Below are positions 26,598 to 35,750 of a DNA stretch of 64,000 nucleotides, piece after piece. The stretch is taken from positions 124,001 to 188,000 of the forward strand of contig NZ_JBAJEY010000003.1 of assembly GCF_039822285.1 (NCBI RefSeq), read 5' to 3'. The stretch's first letter is position 1. Every line of letters starts with the position of its first letter. Source of the stretch: Thiofaba sp039822285. GTDB taxonomy: Bacteria; Pseudomonadota; Gammaproteobacteria; Halothiobacillales; Halothiobacillaceae. Below the pieces are notes generated by a model, which ran no database searches, had not been told where the DNA came from, and worked only from the letters and a program-made list of their open reading frames with translations. Both the position numbers and the translations under genes were made by a program.

Positions 26598-27521
26598 TCA
26601 GGCGCAGCACGCGCCGGCACGACGGCTGCGCTTGTCCTCGTAGAGCGCCGCATCGGCGCGGGCGGTGAATGCCGCCGCCCCTTCGCCCGGAAGCCACTGG
26701 GCCACCCCGATGCTGCTTTGCAGTGGGATGGTTTCCTCGCGCTGGAGGAGCGGCTGGACCACCAGCACCTCCCGCAGGCGCCGCGCCAGTTGCCTGGCCC
26801 CGTCCATGTCCGTCTCTGGCATGAGGAGCGCGAATTCATCGCCGCCAAAACGGAACAGCATGTCGCTGCCGCGTGCGGTCGCCTTGACGAGGCGGGCGAA
26901 ATGCTTGAGCAGTTCGTCGCCCACCAGATGACCGTGGCGGTCATTGACCTCCTTGAAACCGTCCATGTCCAGCATCATCAGCGCGAGCCGTCCATCATGG
27001 CGCCCGGCACGCACGATTTCGCGCGCCAGCGCCTCGTCGAAGGCCAGGCGGTTGCCGACCCCGGTCAGAGGATCGCGCAACGCCAGGCGCAAGGTGTACC
27101 GGTAGAGCAAGGCGTTGCGCAGGGGGTAGAGCAAGAAGGCCAGCAGGTCCTCGAACACCTCCAGCTCGTCCTTGCCGAATGGGAAGCGACGCATCAGCGT
27201 CAGCGTCCCCAGGCGCTGCTCATTCAAACGCAGGCCGTATTCCGCGTGATGCTGGGCCTCCACCCCCTGGGCCCAGGCAAAATCCTCCCCCTCCATTTCA
27301 AGGGACAGGCCGTCGAAGGGAACGACCTTATGGACGATGTCCGCAAACAGCCGCACGAGGGGCTCCAGCTCCAACGTCGTAGGCAACTGGCGGCTGAGCG
27401 TGAACATGGCCTGCTGGCGCCGTTGCTCGAGCTGCGCCCCAGCCATGGCCTTACGGTAGGCGTGCAGGTCGCGCGCTGGCATGGGGCGGCGGAAAAGGGC
27501 GGATGTCATGTTCAGGCTCAT
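26598..27521 (-). CDS. Diguanylate cyclase (GGDEF) with an N-terminal GAF-like domain
   Basis: A 307 aa cytoplasmic protein that makes c-di-GMP. Residues ~25-140 look like a GAF-type sensor domain (LELEPLVRLFADIVHKVVPF). The GGDEF domain follows, with DPLTGVGNRLAFDEAL, an intact active site FRFGGDEFALL, and RGSD exactly five residues before GGDEF, which is the product-inhibition I-site. The start has AGGAGG 7 nt upstream. A good sigma-54-like promoter precedes it. Its place next to fliL suggests a role in the motile/sessile switch, perhaps through FleQ. Confidence 0.9.
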   Translation of the reverse strand: MSLNMTSALFRRPMPARDLHAYRKAMAGAQLEQRRQQAMFTLSRQLPTTLELEPLVRLFADIVHKVVPFDGLSLEMEGEDFAWAQGVEAQHHAEYGLRLNEQRLGTLTLMRRFPFGKDELEVFEDLLAFLLYPLRNALLYRYTLRLALRDPLTGVGNRLAFDEALAREIVRAGRHDGRLALMMLDMDGFKEVNDRHGHLVGDELLKHFARLVKATARGSDMLFRFGGDEFALLMPETDMDGARQLARRLREVLVVQPLLQREETIPLQSSIGVAQWLPGEGAAAFTARADAALYEDKRSRRAGACCA

Positions 27522-27570
27522 GGAAAAACCTCCTGGCAGCCCCGCAGTCCGGGGTATTGACCCAACCCAT

Positions 27571-27585
27571 GCGAGGTTCATGCCA
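27571..27585 (-). promoter_or_regulatory. Sigma-54-type promoter of the diguanylate cyclase gene
   Basis: The minus-strand sequence TGGCAT-GAACC-TCGC matches 8 of 10 positions of TGGCAC-N5-TTGC with correct GG/GC spacing. The predicted start near 27560 lies ~40 nt before the ATG. Confidence 0.48.
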
Positions 27586-27673
27586 AGATCCATGCAAACG
27601 CGTCAGAACAGGCTTCTTTGACGGGAACGCGCATCCCCCCTAGCCATGCGCCAGAAAACCGACGACCTGCGTT

Positions 27674-28360
27674 TCAGGCCGACTTCGGCTTTTCCGCCAC
27701 CCGGTCGCGCAGATAGACCGGCTGGGCCTCCCCTGCCGGCAACAGGCCCCCATGACGGGCAAGGTGCGCCCCGATCAGGGCCACGTCGTGCGCGCGCGGC
27801 AGGAGGTGCACGTCGCGGCCCGACTCGATGCCCGCGAAGCGCGGGGTGAGGATGGCGTCGTAGGCGAGCCAGCCGTGACCGGCGGCGAACCAGCCGGCGC
27901 CCGACGGCAGCGGGGCCGCGGCGGGTGGGGTCACCTGCTCCGCCCCCTCCAGCCGCATCTGCCCCCCTCCCTCCACGTGCCACGCCCCCCAATAGACCTC
28001 GTGCATCCGCGCATCGAGCGCCGCCAGCACCCGGCTCGCGCCGTGCAGGCGCCAGGCGGCATGGGCAAGGGCGGCGAGGCTGGAGACCGGCACCACCGGC
28101 AGCTCGGCGCCGAAGGCGAGGCCCTGGGTCACGCCGGCCGCGATGCGCAACCCGGTGAACGCGCCCGGCCCACGTCCGAAGGCGATGCCGTCCAGCTGGC
28201 GCAGGCTCGTTTCCGCACCGGCCAGCAGGCGCTCGACCATCGGCAGGATGAGCTGGGTGTGCTGTCGCGGAGCAAGCGTGTACTCCTCCAGCACCTGGCC
28301 GTCGATCAGCAGGGCAGCGGAACAGGCCTCGGTGGAGGTGTCAATGGCGAGAAGCTTCAC
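27674..28360 (-). CDS. tsaB: tRNA t6A37 synthesis protein TsaB
   Basis: TsaB (228 aa) is the ASKHA-fold partner of TsaD in making the t6A37 modification of tRNAs that read ANN codons. It starts VKLLAIDTSTEACSAAL from GTG (chosen because family members begin exactly here) and continues GIAFGRGPGAFTGLRIAAGV, the strongly conserved interface motif. An intrinsic terminator (28372-28406) ends only 11 nt upstream of the start. Confidence 0.93.
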   Translation of the reverse strand: MKLLAIDTSTEACSAALLIDGQVLEEYTLAPRQHTQLILPMVERLLAGAETSLRQLDGIAFGRGPGAFTGLRIAAGVTQGLAFGAELPVVPVSSLAALAHAAWRLHGASRVLAALDARMHEVYWGAWHVEGGGQMRLEGAEQVTPPAAAPLPSGAGWFAAGHGWLAYDAILTPRFAGIESGRDVHLLPRAHDVALIGAHLARHGGLLPAGEAQPVYLRDRVAEKPKSA

Positions 28361-28371
28361 GGTGCGGCCCC

Positions 28372-28406
28372 AAAAAAATGCGAGGGGGCGCATTGTAACG
28401 CCCCCT
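28372..28406 (-). terminator. Intrinsic terminator after pgi
   Basis: An 8 bp stem AGGGGGCG/CGCCCCCT with loop TTACAATG on the minus strand is followed by CGCA and seven T residues. It ends pgi transcription 20 bp after the stop codon, directly before the tsaB start. Confidence 0.88.
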
Positions 28407-28426
28407 AAGATCGTGTCGGCGCGCGG

Positions 28427-30073
28427 TCAGGGATGCATCATGCTCTTGACGCGGCCGATGAGCCCGTTGGTCGAGCCGTCATACTCAGTCACCGGCTCAT
28501 CGGCCAAGAGGCGCGGCAGGATGCTATTCGCCATCTGCTTGCCGAGCTCCACCCCCCACTGGTCGAAGGAGTTGATCCTCCAGACGATGCCCTGGGTGAA
28601 GATCTTGTGCTCGTAGAGCGCGATCAGCATGCCCAGGGTATAGGGCGTATGGTCGCGCATGAGGAGGGAGTTGCTCGGCTTGTTGCCAGGGATCACCTTG
28701 TGCGGCGCGAGCTTGCGGATCGTGGCCACATCCGCCCCCTGCTCGCGCATCTCCAGTTCGACCTCGGCCAGGGTACGCCCCCACATCAACACGCGAGTCT
28801 GGGCCAGCATGTGGGACACCAGCGCGGCATGCTGATGACCCACCGGATTGTGGGTGTTGGCGGCGACGATGAAATCGCAGGGCACCAGGCGGGTGCCCTG
28901 GTGCAGGAGTTCGAAGAAGGCGTGCTGACCATTGGTGCCGTGCCCCCCCCAGAGAATGGGGCCGGTGGCATGCTCGACCCAGCGGCTGTCCCGGTCGATG
29001 GACTTGCCGTTGCTCTCCATGTCCGCCTGCTGCAGGTAGGCCGGCAAGGAGCGCAGGCGGGTACCGTAGGGCAGCACGGCATGGGTTTCGGCACCGAAGA
29101 AGTTAGTGTACCAGATGCCGAGCATGGCCAGGATCACCGGCATGTTCTGCTCAAGCGGCGCATGGAGGAAATGCTGATCCATGGCGTGCGCCCCTTCGAG
29201 TAGTTGCTCGAAGTGCTCGAACCCCACGTGCACGGCGATGGACAGGCCAATCGCCGACCAGAGCGAATAGCGCCCGCCCACCCAGTCCCAGAACTCAAAC
29301 ATGTTCTCGGTATCGATGCCGAAGGCGCGCACGGCCTCAGCATTGGTGGACACGGCCACGAAATGCCTGGCGACATGCGCCTCATCCTTGGCATGCTCGA
29401 GGAACCAGCGCCGGGCGGTATGGGCGTTGGCCAGGGTTTCCTGGGTGGTGAAGGTCTTGGAGGCGACGATGAACAGCGTGGTCTCCGGATCCACCTTCTT
29501 GAGCGTGCTGACGATATCCGAGGGAGCCACGTTGGAGACGAAATGGGCACGCAGATCGAGCCGCGCGTAGGATCCCAGGGCCTCGCACACCATCTTCGGG
29601 CCGAGGTCCGAGCCGCCCACGCCGAGGTTGACCACGTCCGTGATGCGCTTGCCGGTGTAGCCCAGCCACAGCCCTTCGCGCACGGCCTCGGAAAAACGCT
29701 TCATGCGCTCGAGCACCGCGTTGACCTTGGGCATCACGTCCTCGCCATCGACCATGACGGGCGTATTGGCGCGGTTGCGCAATGCGACATGCAGCACCGC
29801 ACGGTTTTCGGTGAAGTTGATCTTCTCGCCCGCGAACATCTTCGCCCGCCAGTCCTCGACATTCGACGCACGGGCCAGATCCATGAGCTTGTTCATGGTC
29901 TTGTCGATGACAATGTTCTTCGAGTAGTCGAGGAACAGTTCGCCGACCTGCAGACTGAAGCGATCAAAACGCTGCGGATCGTTGTTGAACAGATCCCGCA
30001 TGCGCACCTGGCGCATCATGGCGTAGTGTTTTTCCAGGGCTTTCCATGCCTGACGTTTGGTGGGGCGTGTCAT
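28427..30073 (-). CDS. pgi: Glucose-6-phosphate isomerase
   Basis: Pgi (548 aa) interconverts glucose-6-phosphate and fructose-6-phosphate in the cytosol. It shows both family signatures: LGVGGSDLGPKMVCEAL and the stretch GPILWGGHGTNGQHAFFELL. It has the usual length of the long bacterial form. It lies 57 bp after zwf in the block gnd-zwf-pgi, so the block feeds glucose-6-phosphate into, or receives it from, the oxidative pentose phosphate branch. Confidence 0.97.
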   Translation of the reverse strand: MTRPTKRQAWKALEKHYAMMRQVRMRDLFNNDPQRFDRFSLQVGELFLDYSKNIVIDKTMNKLMDLARASNVEDWRAKMFAGEKINFTENRAVLHVALRNRANTPVMVDGEDVMPKVNAVLERMKRFSEAVREGLWLGYTGKRITDVVNLGVGGSDLGPKMVCEALGSYARLDLRAHFVSNVAPSDIVSTLKKVDPETTLFIVASKTFTTQETLANAHTARRWFLEHAKDEAHVARHFVAVSTNAEAVRAFGIDTENMFEFWDWVGGRYSLWSAIGLSIAVHVGFEHFEQLLEGAHAMDQHFLHAPLEQNMPVILAMLGIWYTNFFGAETHAVLPYGTRLRSLPAYLQQADMESNGKSIDRDSRWVEHATGPILWGGHGTNGQHAFFELLHQGTRLVPCDFIVAANTHNPVGHQHAALVSHMLAQTRVLMWGRTLAEVELEMREQGADVATIRKLAPHKVIPGNKPSNSLLMRDHTPYTLGMLIALYEHKIFTQGIVWRINSFDQWGVELGKQMANSILPRLLADEPVTEYDGSTNGLIGRVKSMMHP

Positions 30074-30130
30074 ATCGCTGCTCGTTGTCTGATCGTGCGG
30101 GTGATTTTTTGTTATTTACAGTGAAGACGT

Positions 30131-31636
30131 TCAAAGGACATTTCGCCAGACGTGGTCGTCCTGGTCGAACAGGCGGGAGGACTCGTCCGGTCCCCACGTC
30201 CCCGCCGGGTAAGTGTGAATGAAGTCGCGCTCCTGCGCCCACACCTTGAGCACCGGATCGACCACCCGCCAGGCCCACTCCACCTCGTCGTAGCGTAGAA
30301 ACAGCGACTGGTCGCCGCTCATCACATCGAGCAGCAGGGCCTCGTAGGCCCCCAGGCGCGAGGCCTCGCTCTCGCAGTAGGTGGCGTCCAGTTGGGTCGT
30401 GGTGGTGCGCAGCTCCAGTCCCTCGCGCTTGGTCTGCACCTCCAGGCGCAGACTGTCGCAGGGCTGGATGCCAAGCAGCAGCCAGTTCGGCTTGAGCTGC
30501 TCGATGGGGGTCTCGCGAAACAGCTGCTGGGGCGGATGGCGGAAGCGCACGCTCACCATCGAGGTGTTCTCCGGCAGGCGCTTGCCGGTGCGGATGTAGA
30601 ACGGCACGCCACGCCAGCGCCAATTATCGATGTAGAGCTTGAGCGCCGCATAGGTCTCGGTCGCGCTGTCCGTCGCCACCCCCTCCTCCTCGATGTAACC
30701 CGGCACCGGCCGCCCATGGATCTGGCCTTGCGTGTATTGGGCGCGGAAGGCATGGGCATGCACCGCGCGCGGCGGGATGGGGCGGATCGAGCGCAGCACC
30801 TTGACCTTCTCATCCCGCAGCGCCTCGGCCTCCAGGCTCGCGGGCGGCTCCATCGCCACCAGGGTGAGCATCTGCAACAAGTGGCTCTGGATCATGTCGC
30901 GCAGGGCGCCGGCCTGGTCGTAGTAGCCCGCGCGGCGGGCGATGCCCTTGTCCTCGGCATGCGAGATCTGCACATGGTCGATGTAGTTGCGGTTCCACAG
31001 CGGCTCAAGGAAGAGGTTGGCGAAGCGGAACACGAGGATGTTCTGGATCGTCGACTTGCCGAGGTAGTGGTCGATGCGGAAGATCTGCCGCTCGGAGAAA
31101 TGCCGGTGCAGGCGGGCATCCAAAAGCTTGGCGCTCTCCAGGTCATAGCCGAACGGCTTCTCCACCACCAGCCGCCGCCAGCCGCCCACCTCCTCGTTCA
31201 AGCCCACCGCGCCGAGCCGGTCGCTGACCACGCTGTACTGATCCGGCGCGATGGCCAGATAGAAGATCAGGTGGGTCGCTTCCGCCCCGTCCAGCAGACG
31301 GCCGCGCAGGCGCTGGTAATCCTCCTCAAGCGAAAGGTCCCCCGCGACGAAGCGCAGGCGGGCAAGGAAGCGCCCCAGCACCTCCTCCTTAAGCTGCGCG
31401 CCGAGCTGATCACGCAAGGCGCTTCCCACTTCATCGCGCCATTGCTCATCGCTCCACGTCCGTCGGCCGAAACCGACCACGGTCAGCGAGGGGGGCAGGC
31501 GACCGTGACGGTCGAGGTGGTAGAGCGCAGGCAGCAGCTTGTTGACCGCAAGATTGCCGGTCGCGCCGAAGATGACGAAGGCACAAGGCTGGGCGAGGCC
31601 GTTGAGCCCGCCCGAGGAAATCACGCCGCCGGGCAT
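30131..31636 (-). CDS. zwf: Glucose-6-phosphate 1-dehydrogenase
   Basis: Zwf (501 aa) oxidises glucose-6-phosphate to 6-phosphogluconolactone. The NADP-binding motif FGATGNLAVNKLLPALY, the EKPFGYDLESA substrate motif and the active-site RIDHYLGKS are present. The start MPGGVISSGG lies 4 bp after the gnd stop with GGGGAG upstream; the frame stays open further upstream only by overlapping gnd. No phosphogluconolactonase gene is adjacent. Confidence 0.97.
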   Translation of the reverse strand: MPGGVISSGGLNGLAQPCAFVIFGATGNLAVNKLLPALYHLDRHGRLPPSLTVVGFGRRTWSDEQWRDEVGSALRDQLGAQLKEEVLGRFLARLRFVAGDLSLEEDYQRLRGRLLDGAEATHLIFYLAIAPDQYSVVSDRLGAVGLNEEVGGWRRLVVEKPFGYDLESAKLLDARLHRHFSERQIFRIDHYLGKSTIQNILVFRFANLFLEPLWNRNYIDHVQISHAEDKGIARRAGYYDQAGALRDMIQSHLLQMLTLVAMEPPASLEAEALRDEKVKVLRSIRPIPPRAVHAHAFRAQYTQGQIHGRPVPGYIEEEGVATDSATETYAALKLYIDNWRWRGVPFYIRTGKRLPENTSMVSVRFRHPPQQLFRETPIEQLKPNWLLLGIQPCDSLRLEVQTKREGLELRTTTTQLDATYCESEASRLGAYEALLLDVMSGDQSLFLRYDEVEWAWRVVDPVLKVWAQERDFIHTYPAGTWGPDESSRLFDQDDHVWRNVL

Positions 31637-31640
31637 GGCC

Positions 31641-32558
31641 TTACTCCCCAGCCTGCGTAATGGCATGACCGCCAAAAGCCTGGCGCATGACTGCCAGCAG
31701 CTTGTGGCCATAGTCCGCATTGCCCTGACTGGCGAAGCGCATCTGCAGGGCCAGCGAGATGACGGGCGCAGCCACGCCAAGGTCGATGGCCTCCTTCGCC
31801 GTCCAGCGCCCCTCGCCGGAATCGGCCACGCGCGGGGCGATGGCGGCCAGCTGCTGGTCCTGCGCCAGCGCCCCGGCGGTGAGGTCGAGCAGCCAGCTCT
31901 GCACCACCGAGCCGTGGCGCCACAGCTCGCTGACCTGGGCCAAGTCGATGGCGAAGGCTTCCTTCGCTTTGAGCAGCGCCAGGCCCTCGGCCAGGGCCTG
32001 CATCATGCCGTACTCGATGCCGTTGTGGACCATCTTGGTGAAGTGGCCGGCCCCCAGCGGGCCGACATGCGCCCAACCGCGATCCGGCGCGGGCGCCAGT
32101 GCCTTCAGCACCGGGGTGAGGCGCGCCGCGTCCTCCACACTGCCGCCCGCCATGACGCAATAGCCGTTGCGCAGCCCCCAGATGCCGCCGGAGACGCCCA
32201 CGTCCATGAAGCGCACGCCGCTCGAAGCGATCCGCTCGCCACGGCGCAGGGTGTCCTGGTAGAACGCGTTGGCCCCGTCGACCAAGAGGTCGCCCGGCGC
32301 AAGGCGCGGCAGAAGGCGCTCGATCGCCGCCTCGGTCGCCTCCCCCGCCGGCAGCATCAGCCAGACGATGCGCGGCACGGGCAGCTGGTCGAGGAAGGCA
32401 TCCAGCGAGTGGGCCGGCAGGAACCCCGCCCCTTCTGCGCCCAGTTCCTCGATCGGCCCCGGGCTTCGGTTGTGCCCCACCACCTCGATCCCGGCCCGCA
32501 CCAGCCGGCGGGCCATGTTGGCCCCCATACGACCCAGTCCATAGATACCGATACGCAT
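31641..32558 (-). CDS. gnd: 6-phosphogluconate dehydrogenase, short (NAD-type) form
   Basis: A 305 aa decarboxylating 6-phosphogluconate dehydrogenase of the short class (about 300 aa; the classical enzyme has ~470). It begins with the dinucleotide fold GIYGLGRMGANMARRLVRAG and has the catalytic stretch GAGHFTKMVHNGIEYGMMQA with the conserved Lys, Asn and Glu. Short forms often prefer NAD; that is family knowledge, not visible here. It is the first gene of the gnd-zwf-pgi block and divergent from ppc. Confidence 0.93.
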   Translation of the reverse strand: MRIGIYGLGRMGANMARRLVRAGIEVVGHNRSPGPIEELGAEGAGFLPAHSLDAFLDQLPVPRIVWLMLPAGEATEAAIERLLPRLAPGDLLVDGANAFYQDTLRRGERIASSGVRFMDVGVSGGIWGLRNGYCVMAGGSVEDAARLTPVLKALAPAPDRGWAHVGPLGAGHFTKMVHNGIEYGMMQALAEGLALLKAKEAFAIDLAQVSELWRHGSVVQSWLLDLTAGALAQDQQLAAIAPRVADSGEGRWTAKEAIDLGVAAPVISLALQMRFASQGNADYGHKLLAVMRQAFGGHAITQAGE

Positions 32559-32637
32559 GCGTGCTCCCCCCCAGGCAAAAATGAAGGCGTTCTTGGTGTA
32601 TGAAGATACAGGCGCGCAGCCTGGACGGCATTCCAGC

Positions 32638-32643
32638 TATAAT
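32638..32643 (+). promoter_or_regulatory. Perfect -10 box upstream of ppc
   Basis: TATAAT lies 119 bp before the ppc ATG in the gap divergent from gnd. No good -35 is found at 16-18 bp spacing (CGCAGC at 17), so promoter strength would depend on an activator or an extended element. Confidence 0.35.
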
Positions 32644-32762
32644 GAGAAACCTTTGTGAACAAATGATGCGACGGCAGGGACCCGGCCCCACCGCCCGAAC
32701 GGCCTCGGCAGGGATGCCGGGGCCTGTTTCCTGACCATCGCCCAGACCACGGTAACAAGCCC

Positions 32763-35582
32763 ATGCCCAAACGTTCCGCCTCCAAAGCCCAGCACGATGC
32801 CGCCCTGCGCGCACGGGTCAAACTTTTCGGCCAACTGCTGGGTGAGATCGTCCTCGAACAGGCCGGCGAGGAGGTCTTCGAGGCCGTCGAAACCCTGCGC
32901 AAGGGCTTCATCCGTCAGCGCCAGCAGCCCAACCCCCGCACCCAGGCGCGTCTGATCGAGGTCATCGAGGAGTTGCCAGCGGACAAGCTCACCCAGGTGG
33001 TGCGCGCCTTCAGCATCTATTTCAGCCTGGTCAACATCGCCGAGGAAGACTTCCAGCACCAGCAGCGTCGCCGCATGGTGCGCCGCGGCCTGAACCTGTG
33101 GAAAGGCTCCTTCCACGACACCCTGCGCGAGTTCTCCAAGGAAGGCATGACCGCGGGTCAGCTGCAGACCCTGCTCGACAACCTGCAGTACATCCCGGTG
33201 TTCACCGCCCACCCCACCGAGGCCAAGCGCCGCACGGTGATGGACCAGCAGCGCCGCATCTTCGTCCTCTCCAGCGAGTTGGACCGCCCCGGCATCGGCG
33301 ACACCGAGTACGCGGACACGGTGCAGGCGATCAAAACCCACATCCTCGCCCTGTGGAAGACCAACGAGGTGCGCAGCGTGCGGCCGAAGGTGGAGGACGA
33401 GATCCGCCAGGGCCTGTACTACTTCCGCCAGAGCATTTTCGGCGCCGTTCCGGTCACCTATCGCTACCTGGAGAAGGCCGTCGCCACCAATTTCGGCCAG
33501 GACCTCGCGCAGCAGGTGAAGGTGCCGAGCTTCCTGCGCTTCGGCTCCTGGATCGGCGGTGACCGCGATGGCAACCCCTACGTCACACCGGAAACCACCG
33601 AGCAGGCCGTGGCGATGGCCGCCGAGATGGTGCTGGAGGAATACCGCCAGCGGGTGTTCGCCCTGGGCCGCACCCTCACCCACTCCATCAGCCTCTGCCC
33701 GACCATCTGCATCCGCCAGCTGGCGCTTGAGGAGGACCAGCGCTTCGTCGCTGCGGTGTTCGGCAACGAAGGCGATGAACACTTCGAGGACGAGCCCTAC
33801 CGCACCAAGCTGCGCATCATGCACTACCGCCTGGGGCGCAACCTGGAGTACGTGCGCCGCCTCAAGGAAGGCCATCCCATGCCGCTGCCGGGCGATGCCT
33901 ACCCGGGGCCGGCCGAATTCATCGGCGACCTGTACCGCATCCGCGACTCGCTGCTGGAAAACGGCGACCGCCTGCTGGCCGACGCCGAGCTGAAGGACCT
34001 CACCCGCCTGGCGGAGACCTTCGGCTTCCACCTGTTCCAGCTCGACATCCGTCAGGAGTCCACCCGCCACACCGAGGCGGTGGCCGAAATCCTCGATCAG
34101 ATCGAACCGGGCCTGAACTACCTCGACCACAGCGAGGAAGATCGCCTGCGCGTGCTGGCCGAGCGCATCCAGCGTCCCGCACCGGCCATCGATCCGGACG
34201 CGCTGACCCCCGATACCCTGCAGACCCTGCGCGTGTTCGACGTCATGCGTTCCATGCGCCAGAACGTCAGCAGCGAGGCCTTCGGCGCCTACGTCATCTC
34301 CATGACCCACGCGGCGAGCCACGTGATGGAAGTGATGTACCTCGCCCACCTCGCCGGTCTCTCAGGCTACGACCCGAATGGCAAAGCGTACTGCAACCTG
34401 CTGATCTCGCCGCTGTTCGAAACCATCGAGGACCTCGAGCACATCGAGCAGGTGCTCACCCTGCTGCTCGACAACCCGGTCTACCGCGAGCTGCTGGCCG
34501 CCTCAGGCGATCTGCAGGAGGTCATGCTCGGCTACTCCGACTCCTGCAAGGACGGCGGCGTGCTGGCCTCGGTCTGGAACCTCTACCAGGCTCAGCTCAA
34601 GGTGCTGGAGCTGACCCGTGCACGCAATGTCCGCTTCCGCCTGTTCCACGGCCGCGGCGGCACCGTCGCCCGCGGCGGCGGCCCGACCCACGAATCCATC
34701 CTGTCCCTGCCGGTCGGCACCGTCCTCGGCCAGATCAAATTCACCGAGCAGGGCGAGGTGCTGTCCACCAAGTACAGCAACACCGAGACCGCCATCTACG
34801 AACTGACCATGGGCGCCACCGGCCTGATGAAGGCCACCCGCCACCTGGTCATGGACGTTTCGCGCCCGCGCCCCGAATTCGAAGCCGCGATGGCGGAGAT
34901 GGCCGGCTACGGCGAGGAGGCCTACCGCGAGCTCACCGACCGCACCCCGGGCTTCATCCCCTACTTCTACGAGGCCACCCCGGTGCGCGAGATCGGCCTG
35001 ATGAACATCGGCTCGCGCCCCTCGCACCGCAAGAAGGGTGACATCTCCAAGTACTCCGTGCGCGCCATCGCCTGGGTCTTCGGCTGGGCGCAGGCGCGCC
35101 ACACCCTGCCGGCCTGGTTCGGCATCGGCAGCGCGCTCGAACGGTGGCAGAAGAAACATCCGGGGCAGCTCGACCTTTTGCGCGCCATGTTCGACGGCTG
35201 GCCCTTCTTCCATAGCCTGCTGCGCAACACCCAGATGTCGCTGACCAAGGGCGAGATGCACATTGCGCGCGAATACTCGGAACTGGTCCGGGATCGCGCC
35301 ATGGCCGAGCAGGTCTACGGCATGATCAGCGGCGAATACCAGCGCACGCTCCAGGAGGTGCTGCGCGTCGCCGGCGTGGACGACCTCCTCGAGATCGACC
35401 CGGTGCTCGGCACCTCCATGCAGCGCCGCAACCCCTACCTGGACCCGCTCAACCACATCCAGGTCACCCTGCTCAAGCGCTACCGCGACGAGACCCTCTC
35501 CGACGAAGAGCGCGAGATGTGGCTGCTGCCGCTGCTGCGTTCCATCAACGCCATCGCGGCGGGGATGCGCAACACGGGGTAA
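32763..35582 (+). CDS. ppc: Phosphoenolpyruvate carboxylase
   Basis: Ppc (939 aa) carboxylates PEP to oxaloacetate to refill the TCA cycle. Signatures: FTAHPTEAKRRTV with the catalytic His, GSWIGGDRDGNPYVTPETT, MLGYSDSCKDGGVLASVW with the catalytic Lys, and FHGRGGTVARGGGPTH. The C terminus ends IAAGMRNTG, the conserved tail that holds the allosteric site. It is full length. Transcription converges on ggt. Confidence 0.97.
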   Translation: MPKRSASKAQHDAALRARVKLFGQLLGEIVLEQAGEEVFEAVETLRKGFIRQRQQPNPRTQARLIEVIEELPADKLTQVVRAFSIYFSLVNIAEEDFQHQQRRRMVRRGLNLWKGSFHDTLREFSKEGMTAGQLQTLLDNLQYIPVFTAHPTEAKRRTVMDQQRRIFVLSSELDRPGIGDTEYADTVQAIKTHILALWKTNEVRSVRPKVEDEIRQGLYYFRQSIFGAVPVTYRYLEKAVATNFGQDLAQQVKVPSFLRFGSWIGGDRDGNPYVTPETTEQAVAMAAEMVLEEYRQRVFALGRTLTHSISLCPTICIRQLALEEDQRFVAAVFGNEGDEHFEDEPYRTKLRIMHYRLGRNLEYVRRLKEGHPMPLPGDAYPGPAEFIGDLYRIRDSLLENGDRLLADAELKDLTRLAETFGFHLFQLDIRQESTRHTEAVAEILDQIEPGLNYLDHSEEDRLRVLAERIQRPAPAIDPDALTPDTLQTLRVFDVMRSMRQNVSSEAFGAYVISMTHAASHVMEVMYLAHLAGLSGYDPNGKAYCNLLISPLFETIEDLEHIEQVLTLLLDNPVYRELLAASGDLQEVMLGYSDSCKDGGVLASVWNLYQAQLKVLELTRARNVRFRLFHGRGGTVARGGGPTHESILSLPVGTVLGQIKFTEQGEVLSTKYSNTETAIYELTMGATGLMKATRHLVMDVSRPRPEFEAAMAEMAGYGEEAYRELTDRTPGFIPYFYEATPVREIGLMNIGSRPSHRKKGDISKYSVRAIAWVFGWAQARHTLPAWFGIGSALERWQKKHPGQLDLLRAMFDGWPFFHSLLRNTQMSLTKGEMHIAREYSELVRDRAMAEQVYGMISGEYQRTLQEVLRVAGVDDLLEIDPVLGTSMQRRNPYLDPLNHIQVTLLKRYRDETLSDEEREMWLLPLLRSINAIAAGMRNTG

Positions 35583-35601
35583 AAGGTCTGAACAAATCGC
35601 G

Positions 35602-35691
35602 CCCCTCCCCCTTGAAGGGGGAGGGGATGGGGGAGAGGGTGATAACGCCTTGCCCCCCTCTCCCTAACCCTCCCCCCTAGGGGGGGGAGGG
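35602..35691. repeat. G/C-rich hairpin array between convergent ppc and ggt
   Basis: Three hairpins in a row: CCCCTCCCCC-TTGAA-GGGGGAGGGG (35602-35626), GGGGGAGAGGG pairing with CCCCCCTCTCCC (about 35629-35664), and CCCTCCCCCC pairing with GGGGGGGAGGG (35668-35691). No T-run follows, so termination would be by stalling or by both convergent transcripts; the array could also be a dispersed repeat. Confidence 0.65.
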
Positions 35692-35750
35692 AACATACCA
35701 CTTTGCGAGTGATTCAGCGTTTCCCTTTGTTTTTCTACGGACCGCCGGAC

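Noticed and set aside
31637..31780. N-terminal extension of zwf by 48 codons
   Set aside because: It overlaps the end of gnd in another frame; the start at 31636 has a ribosome site and the usual FGATG distance.
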